Assembly: GCA_035771175.1 (NCBI GenBank) | Contig: CM069590.1 | Coordinates: forward strand, 59,533,725-59,597,724 | Direction: 5' to 3' | DNA length: 64,000 nt | From: Paratinospora sagittata | Lineage: Eukaryota; Streptophyta; Magnoliopsida; Ranunculales; Menispermaceae | Shown here: one piece after another, positions 46,767 through 59,611 of the stretch | How positions within the stretch are numbered: position 1 is the stretch's first letter | How the letters are laid out: every line of letters begins with the position of its first letter | Notes under the pieces: model-generated | Seen by the model: only the letters and a program-made list of their open reading frames with translations | Databases searched by the model: none | Told to the model about the DNA's origin: nothing | Translations under genes and position numbers: made by a program

Positions 46767-49700
46767 TCAGGCCGTCCTCTTAGTTAAAGCAAGAATGGTG
46801 GAAAGCATCAATTTGCAATCAATTGGCTTTGTTAGATAAGCATCCATCCCCACCTCCAAGCATTTGGCTTCGTCCGATGACATCGCATGCGCTGTCAGAG
46901 CAACGATGGGGATGTGGTGAGAAGACCCTTCCTCAAGCTTTCTAATCTCTTTTGTTGCTTCATAACCATCCATCTTTGGCATCTGCAATGGATACAAAGA
47001 TAACTGCAGCTTTAGAAAACTAAAATTGTAAAAGCTTAGTCTATTATGTTGCAAGAGTCAGAATCTCGCGATGAGAAAGGCAAGGATTCTTTGTCATGCA
47101 ATTGAATTGGTTCTAACAAAGGAGCTTTAGAAACTTTCCATGAAGAATGCAATAGTAGCGTCCCAAGATGGAATTAGTCTAAACAGGGATACAATTTGAA
47201 AACAAAAACTCGGAAAAAAACCTTTTATCATTGTTTTTTGAAAATAGGTTGTTTTATGAGTAAAAATGTTTTCGTAAAACTGTTTTCGAATTCAACCAAC
47301 CGAAAAGCATTTTCTGACAAATATAGTTAGGACCCAGTTATGAAAAAGAATGCACAAGGATCATGTCCTAATACTTACTTGGCAATCCATGAGGACTAGA
47401 TCAAATGCCGGGAATTCCCGAAAATGCGTTTGAGATATGGCTTCACCATGTTGCAAGGGCAACTCCAGCTTCCTACGCCCCTCCGGTCTAAACATGCCCT
47501 TTAGAGCCTCAACGGCTTGAAGCCCATCTCCCACAGCAACAACCATGGCTCCCATTTTTTCAAGCATTATTGTCGCCACCCTTTGTAGTACTGGCGTATC
47601 TTCGGCTAGAAGTATACACAAGCCTTCAAGAGATTTCTGCCTCGAAACAACTTTATTTGACTCTGTTTGAACTTGTTTCTTATGACCCGAGTTGGTTACT
47701 TCTTGTTGGGTGCATAATGAACTCCTGTGATCGAGTTCTGTTGGTAATGATGGTTTTCTTTCAATCGGTAAACCATGTGATGAGTCTTCTACATTATATG
47801 AGTTGCAACTGCCACAACAAGGAAGTTCTTGCCGCGGTTTCTTTCCTGTAGAGCACACCTGACTTAGCTCAACCAAGTTGTTAAGAGGAGCCTTAATTTT
47901 GTCTACTAAATTTTCTGCTGTATGAAATGAAGCAAAACCAACTCCCTCGGAGTTGTCAGAATCCTCTGAGCTTGCTGCATCATAATGAAGCGGATCGATT
48001 TCAAGGCATTCATGCAAATCACCTTGTATTGTTGAATTCCTCAAAGATCTACTAGCACTTCTACTCTCAATTTCAAGATTTCTTTCTTTTATTACAGCTT
48101 CCAAAATTTGAATCATTTTTGCTTTGTATAGTGGTTTATTAACCATTAATAGATGCCCTTTTCTCCTAAGCTCCATCTTAATGCCGTTGCTTGTTTCATG
48201 GTTTAGTATCCATGCAAAGTTTGCCTTTCTCTGATACTTGTCTAGGAATTTAAGCTGCTCTTTCCATATATTGGTGCTTAGATCAAGTAGTCCTATATCA
48301 ACAACTATGACGAACTTTGAACTCCCTGTACTTTGCGTGTCTGTTTTGTCGCTTCTCAAACTATCAGTTTTTGAACTATCTATCTTGAATCCACCATTTG
48401 GAATTGTATACTTTTCTTGAAAGAGTTCCTGAAGTATTTGGGTTAGGTCGTTCCACTCTGATACTTCCCAAGTATAAACTCCGTTTTTCCTTAACCAATT
48501 GGACATCATTGAACTCCCGACAAGACCATTAAGTGCAAGCAACACCTGCAAGTATATTTCGAGTATGTTAATATCAATATTCTAACTTGGCACGTTGATT
48601 CCACACTTTATGAAAATCCCTAAGAAGATGAGTTTATAGGAAGAACAGAAGAAACTATTGTTACTTGCCATTAAGCTATGATTGGCAAATTCTAGTTGAC
48701 AATTCTGTCCGGAGCTGTCAACTGGTGTATTGAGAACTAAATATAGTTGCATTAGAGTTCCTGGACCATCTTTCTTCACAACTTTGATTTCTCCACCCAT
48801 CTTGTTAACCTGAGAGCCACTCATCTTGCATTAGGTAAGGAAAAATATATCCTGAAGAAATAGAAGGCAAAGAAGCAAAAGTGAAGGACAAAATCGAAAG
48901 AATGAAATCCGGCACATATAACCAATGAACCCTGTGACACATATTACAAGTATTGTAAAAAATTATACTAAGAAAATTTTTGGTAAGTGTAGCTGATCTA
49001 CTATCCCAGATAACTATATTTGTGAAAGTTTATAGTAAACATGTTTTACGTACCAGTGTGCGCACTATGCACAACCCAAGACCAGTGCCACCATGCCTGA
49101 AAATTACGAAACAATGTTTCAGAAAAACCCTGGGACATTGACATAGCAAATAGCTTGAGAAGAAGTATTACGGCAGTCATTCTTGCCAATTTAAACAACC
49201 CAACAGATACTTATCTTAAAACATGGTTAGCCCAAGAATTAGATAACTGAAATAGAACAGACAAGTTGTCCAAAATTTTTGTCTGCAACTCGAGGATTAG
49301 CAAATGGTCTCTCCATTAAATATCAGCTCAAAGGCAACAAAGCTTGCAAAAATCACTTACTTTCGAGTTGTTGATGGATCAGCTTGCTCAAAACTGTCAA
49401 ACACAGACTCCCATTTGCTTGGATCAATTCCTATATAACGGGGAAATTAATGTTTATTAAGCTGGATACAGAAGGTTTTGGTTCATTCTAGAAGTAGAGT
49501 TGATGGTTCAGAAAGCAATTAGATTCATACCACAGCCAGTGTCATCAACTTCAAACCGAAGTGTGATTTTGTTCTCTTTCTTCATACTTCTGCTTGAATG
49601 GAGTGTGTTCTGCTTTGACTTTGTTCCAAATGCAGGTTGTAGATCTATTTGACTAAGGGGCAACTTCTCACTGGAAGTAGCAATGTTGGAAATCTCGCAC

Positions 49701-51817
49701 CAACCCCGTAAAATTATATGACCAGCTGCAAGAATTTCAACAGGGTAAATTTTTGTATAATTCTACCTTCTTTTTTTTTTTTTTTCTTTTTTCTAATAAG
49801 TTGTCTAATTGTTACTGCTGAAATTGCTTCTTGCATTCTCATATTGATATTCCTATTGCTTATCTTTATCTAATTCTTGGAGGACACTTGCATTTCATTC
49901 TTCTCTAACACTTATGATTTCTAGTTGTTTAAAATGTGAGAACCAGGTCCTCTTTTCCCACGAAAACAAAGAGAATCCCTCAAAATATTTTTTGGATCTA
50001 GACTTGCACATATCAATGAAAAAGTTATACTTACATGAAGTAAACTTAATGGAATTGCTAATGAGGTTTGCAAATATTTGAACCACTCTGGCAGAGTCAC
50101 CCAGAACTAGTTTTGGAATATCGTCTGCAAAACAGAGATTCAGAGAAATTATGGCGAGACAGATGGATGTATAACTACTAATATGAGAACTTTTTTATTT
50201 TTATTTTTTTATCGGAATGAGCAATATGAGAAACTGGTTCTTTGAGATGGAATTAATGAGTTTCAAACGAGAGAGTATACAACCATACCAGAGAGATCTA
50301 GAACAGTCTCGACATTGTGGTTAATGCATTGCACGGAGAACATGTCCACTAGTCCTTCAAGCTCTCTTCCCAAGTCAAATTCAGCTTCTTCCAGTACTAA
50401 TTTTCCAGACTCAACCTACAAAAGCTCACAAACAATGCATAACTGACTCTAGATGTTATTTATAGAAGCATTAAACCACGTAAGAGAGCAATTCAGATTG
50501 ATAGGATTCATTACCACTGAAAACAGTGATATCACGCGCACCTAAAAAGTCCATCATTTTGCGTTTTGAAAGTAAAGGAGAAACAAATAATATGAAAACT
50601 TTTCCCAAACTCATTCTTCCTAGATAGTAAATGTTGACAATAGAATGAGTAGATCCTGAACCTTTCTTAATTGGATTTTTTCCTTATAAGGTGTTGGCCT
50701 GGTGGCGCAAGTGCGAGTTCGAATTTCAGAGGTTCCGAGTTCGAATCTAATGGCGACCGCTACGGGGTCCTTCCCACTCCAATGAGTTGGTGAGGGGATT
50801 AGTCATGGGCTTTGTCCCAAGCCCAGGGGGCCGTGGATACCCCTCGGGTGGGTGCAGTGGCACCGGGACCACTGTATCTACTCAAAAAAAAAAAAAGTAA
50901 TATACTACCTGAAAACTATGCATACTCATCTTGCTTAACAAACAAGTTTGTTCCAGTTATTTCAAAAAGTCTCTATTCCCTAAAAGTTAAACTCACTTCA
51001 GGTATCTCACCTTGCTGAGGTCTAAAATGTTATTTAGAAGCCGCAGTAGAGCAGTTGAGCATTTGCGTATCTGGGTCACTGTTGAATATTGCTCATTTGT
51101 AAGACAATCATCACAGACGAGAATGTCCAGTAGCCCAATCACTGCAGCCATAGGTGTTCGCAACTCATGACTGTCATATAAAGAAAAAAGATGTTTACAT
51201 CATGTAAGAATTTAAATGTGCCCAACATAGAATGACAGGTAGTACCATGTGAAAAAAAAAAAAAATTATCACATTACAAATAATATTTAAATTATGTTTT
51301 TGAATTTTTCTGTTACTAAAAACTACTACTCAAATATTGATTACTCACCTCATGTTGGCTAAGAACTGGCTTTTATAGTTGCTGGATGCCTCTGCACGCC
51401 TTCTTGCATCAAGATGGCTTATGAGCTCTGCTCTCAGTTTCATTTCTTTGGAAACTCCACTTGTTAATATTAAAATGCAAATGCAGCCAATTACCAGAAT
51501 ACAAACAGAGGCAGATATCAGTATAACCAACGTCGTGAAGGCTCCCTGATCTACCTTTCCCATGACATATCTTCTTGGAATGATGATAACCCCAACCTGC
51601 ACAGCGTCAAACTGTAAACACCAAGATTCTAATTTTAGAATTCAGTATTTCCTAACCTTCTAGCTGAAACATTTATACAAATTCTTAAATTTAAAAATTT
51701 TGGTAAAAGAAACTGTTAAGTTTTATGCAAAGTTACAGCAAAAACTACTCAAAAACATCCACACTCTGAACTGAACTATCTTTTTGAGACTATGCAAATT
51801 TTTAAAACCTTGGAAAA

Positions 51818-51857
<40 letters not shown>

Positions 51858-54502
51858 TTCATATTAAATAATCGATTTAAATCTTACCAAAGGGAGTCTC
51901 TTCAATTTTAGAAAGAAGGAATCAATGTAATATAGCTGGTGTCCAAGCTTGACATTTTCTGCATGAACCTCATAACTTGAACGGGACTGATTACCATAGG
52001 ATTTGTCCAACCACTTGGCTCCTAATCTTATAATGCGATCTTCAGATTCATCAGCCATCATAAGTCGTGGTCCACCACTCAAATTTCTCAAAAGAGGCGC
52101 ATCTGTTGAAGTGGCAAGTATATAGCCTTCCTGAGACGTCAAGTACATATAACCACTATGAAAGTCTACAAGTTCCCTCATAAGTTGGCCAACGCTATAT
52201 AAGGCTGTAGTAACACCCACAACTGCCACTATACTTTTATTAGGAGAGTCCCATATTGGCAATGCTGCCGATAACAATGGTGAATCTGTGAATTTGCTCA
52301 CTGTGACATGCCAAGAAGCTGCACCATCAGGTACTTCGGATAGACCTGCAATATTTATTAGATCATCCGGTGGGATTGGCCTTCGTATCCCAGTAGTCCG
52401 ACCGGTCAGAGGATCAAGCGGTTCTCGGTACCAAATTGCAGAGAGGTTAGCATATAAGGATTTATCATCCCAGCCTCGTTGTGATGAATGAGCTTTAACT
52501 TTGTGGGTGTCAACATCCGTAGAATTTACAAGATCAGAGTAGATGTAGAATGTATTGTTACTCCTGTGATCTCTGTGAAAAGCCTGGACAAAACCATTCT
52601 TGTAACTTATAGTTATTGCATTAAGAGCCTTTCGACTTGCAAAGAGCGTCCACGTTACATTCCTCATCACTTGATAAAGCTGCCAAACATCAGAAAAAGT
52701 TATACTATTCTTCGTGAAAAAATAGGAAGATTAAAAGTATCAGATGGATACATTATAGAAATAAGATAAAATATAGAATGGAAATGGAAGCACCTCCATT
52801 TGTGCGGCTTCAACCATCAACGGTTTTTGATAACGTCTGATCACATATTCAGAAAGTCTAACCTGAGCCATGGTTATTTCTGCTGTGGCATTAAAGATGT
52901 TCCACATCCGCAGAATAGGCCGTTGTAGGAGTTCATAACGAAGACCATATGCTAAGCTGTTTATTGATTTTGTCGTGTAGACCCTTGTGAAATGCCATGT
53001 TAATATGGTCAGCATCCCAATTAAAATGGCAAGCATGACCTGCATTACACAATGTGAAGTAGGAACAGGGGATAGTCACACAACAATACAACATGATTTA
53101 TTAACATAACTGAGTATAATGTGAAATTTTTTCTTGCCTTGATAGGATAACTAAAGAATATCAGTGGCATTCAACAAACTATTTAAATTAAAATAATATA
53201 TAAAAGTTATATCAAATTATCCTAAAATACATCATACATTGAAATAAGTATAACTTGGATATCAGAAACATAATGGTAGTCTAGACCTTACTAAATCAGA
53301 ATTTTCCTCCTAGTTTAGATAATCGCATAAAGTCTGTGGTACCAATTGGAAAGAAAGAAAGAAAAGGAAAGTGACCAGTGAAGTCTCTTTGCGTGACAAA
53401 ACAACTACAGCTTCATCTAGAAACTAAAGTTTGCAGTGAGAGTCATAATCCAACTGGAAAATTGGCATAACTCGTCCAACTTGATGGCCCCAACTGCTCA
53501 AACATGACCTCAGAAAGGTTCTATATTTATAACAAGAGTATTTACAGATTTAACATTGAAATACATATACAAAGATAAATCTTGATGTGAGTCTATGACC
53601 ACTTGGCTCAACATGCAATTCAACCAAGATGGTCTGCGATTCACCTAGTTTTTGTTCGTTGGATCGACAGATGACAAAAATCACAAAAAAAGAAAAGAAA
53701 AAAGAATGAGCTTCTTGGTGTAAAACCAACTGTGGGAATGAGGGAAGATTTTATGTTGGACACACTTCTGTGCCGCTCTAATACCCGAATTCCCAAAGCA
53801 TTTTCTCCCAAAATTACATGATTATATATATACACGTACTTTTTCTTAGAGAATATCAATATTATGGTCTTGTTCTCTCCCCTTCCAGCATGCACTTCCA
53901 CCACCACCACCACCAATTCAGCTTTAAAAGAGTGGTCTCGTTATGATAAAAGAATATCAGTCTTCCAATTCAAGCATGGTAAACAACAGAAACCGCAAAA
54001 GAAAAATTTCCCAACCCTGAAAACGTTTACAGATTCCCATTATTTCCCAGGAAATTTGCTTTCTTATTATGAGTGAACAAAGAAGAACCAAATAAACAGG
54101 CAGTAAAATATACTAACAGAGTTAAATATTAATCTGGTAATTTGCATGTAAGTATTGGTAACTAAACGGAATGGCACTACTGCTCAGAATTCAATTAGTC
54201 ATAATCAATCCCAACAACATAACAATTCAATTAAAAAAATACACAAAAAAAGAAAGAAAATTGAAACTCACCATGATAGCAAGACGAGCAACGAACACAC
54301 TGTAATAAGAGGAAAGACAATGAGTACTGGCATGGTGTAGAATTCTTCGAGGTTGAAGAGGGTTCTGATTCCCACCAGAAGCCATGAAACTGCAGAATCT
54401 GCTCAACTGAATTCTGGGTCTCGACACAGCAGAAGAGCTCGTAACTTGGTTGTTGTGTGGTGGTGACGATCGAGAGGTCACTGGAAGTCGTGTTTCCGCC
54501 AT
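46767..54502 (-). CDS. AHK1: AHK1-type hybrid sensor histidine kinase, 13 exons
   Basis: Exons: 54272-54502, 52794-53039, 51888-52679, 51349-51596, 51011-51170, 50289-50415, 50035-50124, 49531-49725, 49361-49430, 49054-49096, 48669-48809, 47379-48545 and 46767-46982. They join in frame to 1241 residues (Arabidopsis AHK1 is about 1200). Membrane segments lie at about 67-93 and 444-468 and enclose a long extracytosolic sensor. The H-box is SHELRTP with His507. The N-box (NLISNSIKF) is near 625, G1 (DDTGCG) at 692-697, and G2 (GGTGLGL) near 723. The receiver covers about 1089-1235, with Asp1168 in VLMDCQMPKMDG, Thr1200 and Lys1222, so phosphorelay residues are intact. Family members act in osmotic and drought signalling. 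Intron 11 uses a GC donor. I chose the first ATG (54502); the next in-frame Met is 39 codons on. Confidence 0.95.
48546..48668 (-). other. AHK1 intron 11 with GC-AG splice sites
   Basis: On the minus strand, exon 11 ends TTAATG and the intron opens GCAAGTAAC and closes TTGCAG. Using the GT two bases further (GTAACA) would shift the frame and hit a stop within a few codons of exon 12. GC-AG restores the conserved continuation SLM-VLLALNG. Confidence 0.87.
50690..50896 (+). mobile_element. tRNA-derived SINE in AHK1 intron 5
   Basis: The head has GGCCTGGTGGCGCAAGTG (A-box) and CCGAGTTCGAATCTAATG (B-box). It is followed by a GC-rich body with GGGGTCC and GGGCTTTGTCCCAAGC, and ends CTACTC plus A13 (50884-50896). 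It is antisense to AHK1 and unlike the other SINEs in this window in its body. No clear target duplication was found. Confidence 0.75.
51821..51853. repeat. (TA)n microsatellite in AHK1 intron 3
   Basis: About sixteen TA units lying about 35 bases below the exon 3 donor at 51888. Confidence 0.88.
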
Positions 54503-54737
54503 AAATTTTCTTGATCTGCTGCAACAAACCAAGTGATTAGGAAGAAGAAGAAATGAAGATGAAAGAGGACAACAAGTAGAAGAGAGGGAGATGAATCATC
54601 ATATGAATGATGACGGGTGAGTGTTAATATAGGTTAATTTAGAGAGAAAGATGAGATGAGATGATGAAATTGGGTGTGTCACTGTCCACCTTTTTAGAAA
54701 TGTGAGGTGGGAAAGTGGAGGAGTTGGTTCTTCATCA

Positions 54738-54768
<31 letters not shown>

Positions 54769-57700
54769 GTTCTTAGTTTCCTTTCTTTTCTGCTCTACAC
54801 TTCACGCTCGGACACAACTTGCGCCAGTTCCAACCGTTGGAGTGGCACTGGGAATTTTAAAACAGGGGACAGTGGATGTGGAGGCAATTTATTTATCATT
54901 TTCTTTTTCTTTTTTAGCTTACATTAGTTCTTTTGATTAAAGCCTTACCCAAAGTGTATGATCCAATGTTAATACATAAAATACTGATTAACTATTCGCA
55001 TAATACACTAACATGATTCAAAATAAAATAAAAAAACCATCTTCATATACAAAGCTTCGCTGCATCACATCAATACCAAGAAAATTATAAAAATCAATGA
55101 CCCACTCATCATTCATCTCCTTAACTTGGTATAAATTAAAAACATTGCTTAGTTTCAACGGTGGCTATCTAAACTTTCCTCGTGACTTGATATCGGAAGG
55201 ATAACAACGAAAAAAAAAAGTCAATTATAGTAATTAATTTACATGATCCCCACTTTAGGTTCCACATGCCTCTCACCGTCGTGCTTGCCTCCTTGACCTT
55301 ACTAAAAGGTCTTGACTTCCTTTTATCTTGTGCTAACATCTTCTAACATCGTCTCAATACCCAAAAAAAAAAAAAAAAACTGTAAGTGTAAATTTTGATT
55401 AAACTTTGTTAAAAATTGAACTAACCAAATATAAAACACACAAAATACCATCCTTTCCAAAGAATAAGTACACACAAAACACATACTTTGTTCAATTTAG
55501 TTGTTTTAGAAATCCATTGCATACCCTCAGTGTACATATTTACTTCTTGCTTTCTAATTATTATTTTTTTCCTTCGAAGAGCAAAGAAGTAAATTTATGA
55601 TTAAGTTGAAAAAAAAAACTTTGTTAATTAAGTTGAGTTGAATTGTTTTGTTTTTTATTATCTCTTATTAGAATTGAATTTCCACATTAAAAACAAAGTT
55701 AATCCAGATAATTATATAACCAATCTATTAATGAAGCTTGCAATATTTCCATGAAATGGTAATATAAAATTCTTTTTAAAAATATTTTTACGACCCACAA
55801 TACATATCTAACACCATAGAACTCTTGCTGATATAATATATGGTGAGTGATGGGTATTTTTTTTTCTTTTTTACTATTTTATGACATGGTAATATAATGT
55901 TTTACATTTACCATAAAAGTGTAGATATGTTTTTGAGTATGTATGATACGTGGTTTTAACATTCTTCTGTTATTTTTTTTTTAATTTCCGAGATCAATTT
56001 TTATATTTGCAAATAGAAGGTTGGGGTTGATATCAGCACTTCATGATGATGAGCATGGAAGCACACAAAATCCAAAGCCTGCTAACTGTAATATTATTCT
56101 GTAGGAATAAGAAAAATATTAGTGGATATATGCTTTTGATTTGATGAGAATGATTCATGACTATTAATCAGGTATGGAACTTTCCTTGCAACTCTACTTG
56201 TCCAAATCAATCCTACGAATTTTTTTTATATTCTATTAGGTAGCAAATTAATAAATAAATTTGTGATGTAGGATAGGATTTCTTAAAAAAGATGAACATC
56301 ATCCAATCACCTTGAGGTTACAGTGAAAAGAGGAGTGACAACCTTTTGCATTTGTTTTTTTTCATTAATAATCAGACTTAGATCCTTAACGACATCCACT
56401 ACAAATATATCATCGTTATCGCAATCCACAATAGTGAATGAATACTATGTATCCATTTTAACCAATATTTTTTGTCTTGTTAGACAAGTGGCGCTTCTCC
56501 TTAAAGAAAACAATTTTGAGTGAGTAGGGAAGGTTATAGTCACCTCAACTTTTCTTCTCTACTTTTGCAATTAAAAATGATTTTTACAGCCACCCATGTG
56601 GCGTAAAGAAAACAATTGCCAACCCGTTATCTTATCACGATCCGACTAGTCTTACAATAATTAGATAAATATTAACTTTTAAAAAAAATTAAAAGGAATT
56701 AGCTTTTTTTTAAAATGTTTTTGATAAAAACGCTTCTTTGAAAAGCGAGTAATTCCAAACAATTAATCACCATTAAAAAAGTCATTTTTGTCATACGTTA
56801 TTTAGATCTTTTCATTAAGAAAACTGTATTTTAAAAGACACCATGGAATAGTTAAGGGCGTATTTAAAACAAAAGAAACACTACCCTACTTTTTTAATCT
56901 CCTTACCCAATTTTTTTTTAATTAAATACATATAATTTGTACTAGCACCACTAGTTACTTGTATAAACACTTCAAAAGTAACTGTATGCTAATGGTTTTA
57001 ACTTGCCCTTCTTGAATTACCATATGCATATAGTACTATCAATGAAATATTAATCTTTGAGAGATGCTAAAGAGATGCAAGGTAGAAACTTGTGTGTTGC
57101 CTAACATAAGGATATATAACTATCCAATTACAACATATATATTCTTAATAGGTAAGTATGCTTAATATTATGCTTAACTTTGGCATAGAACAAGTTTATA
57201 CAAAGAGCATAGAGTTGTGGCTGCTGTAACATGCTTCGGGAAGGATATATATTAACTTCATTTTATATATATATGGTATTGGTAGCTAGGACTCCACCTC
57301 ACTAATCCACAATCACCCTCACAACTTGTGCTTGTGAAACCTTACATCACACCCCAGTAACCCTACAAACCATTTATATATATAAACTTGTGGCCGTGAT
57401 TCATGTGTGCTTCTTTGGGTGTCTCAGCATGCACTGCACCAAAAATCACTCCAAAGGGAAGAATACCTTTCATCATCACTGTACCATTTTAAGACATGTA
57501 AGCTAATTGATAGTGTAAATATACATAGTTATAGCCACATTATGTGCAATCGTATATCATTATGTGCTCCAACGTACTATGAAGTGCATATAATTAGAAT
57601 TAACACGTGGTTGTAAAATATACTGTTGAATGGAGATGAATTAATTCTATGTTGAATGAACTCTTCCTTCTTATATATAGAAGTAACATAATATTATACA

Positions 57701-58610
57701 TGAAAAGACCTAGGCAAAGCTACTTAATAAATCACTTTAACAGTGAGCCAAAAGAAAAAAAATTCTAAGTTAAGTTGAGTTTTATAAAGTAATTATATGG
57801 TAAGCTAACAATCACTCCATATTCAAGAAATGTCATTTTATTTATACAAAAAAAAGTAACTATATAAACAACTATATGTTAATTGAATTATTTATTAATA
57901 TAGTTACATGCGCGTTTCCATATATTATTTACCTTTTAAAATTTAATATAGAGAATTAGCAAGTGCCAACCATGAGTGGATATTAAGAATCGAAAGTATG
58001 TATACCTATTGTAATAGAAATGTCACACTCATGGAATAATATTTTATACGTTACTATTATATAATTTTCTCCACCATTAATTGTTATCTTCATATCCAAG
58101 CTTATTTACTATGAAATAACAGGGTACGCACACTCTCAAGTTAGGTATATGTGAAGGATTTTCGTATCCTTTGAATCCAATTCTATCTTTGATAAAGATT
58201 TGGAAGATGACTTGAGACGATTCTTTGCTAATTAATTAATATTTTTCAACAATAACTTTTGAGTTACCAAATTAATCATCTTTTCTTCCTATCTTTATTT
58301 TTCATTATATATTGGTGTCTCCGGCCGGCCTCTAATTTGTCGTCTAAAGTAAACATCATTGATTCTAGAAGATACGGCCTAAACTTTTATGCTTAAATAT
58401 TTGTTAGACAAAAGAGAATGGCACGCGTGAAGCACTTGGTTATTAAAGATAGTCTTGATTTTAAACCCTATGATCACGTTGAATAATAAAAGCGACTGTT
58501 GTATGTCAAAGTTTGGTTTTACACTTGGATCAAACATTAATTGGAGATGTTTAAGAATTTATAAGATCACGATCATTTGCATATATATATATATATATAA
58601 TATGTATTAC
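54503..58610. other. AHK1 upstream region and long AT-rich spacer
   Basis: The AHK1 5' UTR and promoter (minus strand) include a (CT)n run at about 54742-54770. Beyond 54950 the sequence is AT-rich with only short frames and no recognisable gene or RNA. Confidence 0.5.
54742..54770. repeat. (CT)n microsatellite upstream of AHK1
   Basis: About fourteen CT units, about 240 bases upstream of the AHK1 ATG; a GA run in the gene's orientation. Confidence 0.88.
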
Positions 58611-58830
58611 ATACCAAAGAGGTGTTGGTGAAGTGGTTAGATAGAGAGACAAGTTACCGAGAGATCACAAGTTTGAGCTTCATCCACTTATTCTCCCTCC
58701 AAGGTATATACGAGCCCGAACGATAATTTTTTCAGAGTTTCAGGGAGTGCCCCTTTGCAGGTTAGGGACATGTTCACCCCTTTGGGATTAGTCGAATGCA
58801 CCTAAACTAGCTTGTACTACGTAAATCCTC
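58611..58830 (+). mobile_element. SINE, copy A of a two-copy family
   Basis: Begins ACCAAAGAGGTGTTGGTGAAG, then GTGGTTAGATAGAG (A-box region) and CACAAGTTTGAGCTTC (B-box region). It shares the body phrases GAGCCCGAACGA, AGAGTTT and GGTTAGGGAC with the copy at 61321. It lacks the A tail. GTATTACAT before and GTACTACGT after may be a worn target duplication. Confidence 0.62.
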
Positions 58831-58904
58831 GTGATTATAAGGTTCATTAAGAGTCAAAGCCCTAATTAATTTATTGCTTGTTTAACAGTTAACATGTTTA
58901 CAAT

Positions 58905-59603
58905 TAGGGGTGTACATGGTTGGGTTGAGTTAGTTTAGGGCTAAAACCTAACTCAATCCAAATAGTTTAGGTTGGTAAATTTGAATCTCAACCCAATCTA
59001 ATCTGTCCATCAACCTAACCTAATCCAAATAGTTCGAGTTTAATTTGGGTTGGGTCAGTTGATCGGGTTACACTTAAGCCTAATATTCTTTTTTTTATTA
59101 AAAAGTTAGAAATAATAATATTAAATGCCTTAAAAAAACATTAAATGTAAATATGGATTTATTGTAATTTAAAAAAATTACAAAGAATAACAAATAATTG
59201 TCAACAAAACATTAAATGCAAATTGGGTTTATTGTAATTTTTTTTTTATTCAAAAGTTAGAAATAGTAACACAATTGTCAACAAAACTTTAATACAAACA
59301 TGAGTTTATTGTAACTTTATTTTTTTATTAAAAAGTTAGAAAGAATACCAAATGATGGGATTAGTTCATTAAATGAATAAGATATACTCTTTAAAACTTT
59401 ATATATATATATATATAATAGGTCGGTTGGGGTCGGGTTACTCGAGTTTTCTTAGGTTAAACCTGTGATCCAATCAAAATTAATCGGATTGAGTATTTTA
59501 GAACTCAATCAAACTCAAACAACTTGCGTAACTCAATCTAAACTAACCCAAAAAGCTCAATTCAGTCGGGTTGGTCGAGTTTTTTAAGTTGATGAACACC
59601 CTA
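58905..59603. mobile_element. Non-autonomous hAT element with intact 8-bp target duplication
   Basis: The left end TAGGGGTGTACATGG and the reversed right end TAGGGTGTTCATCAAC form terminal inverted repeats. The identical octamer TTTACAAT flanks the element (58897-58904 and 59604-59611). An 8-bp duplication and a TAGGGGTG-type terminus are hAT hallmarks. The 699-bp interior is rich in repeated GGGTTGGGTT / AACCCAA phrases and has no transposase. Confidence 0.85.
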
Positions 59604-59611
59604 TTTACAAT

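Noticed and set aside
38735..50760. Possible tRNA genes suggested by TTCGAATC-type B boxes at about 38741 and 50746
   Set aside because: No cloverleaf or anticodon stem can be formed; the sequences are SINE heads with A tails.
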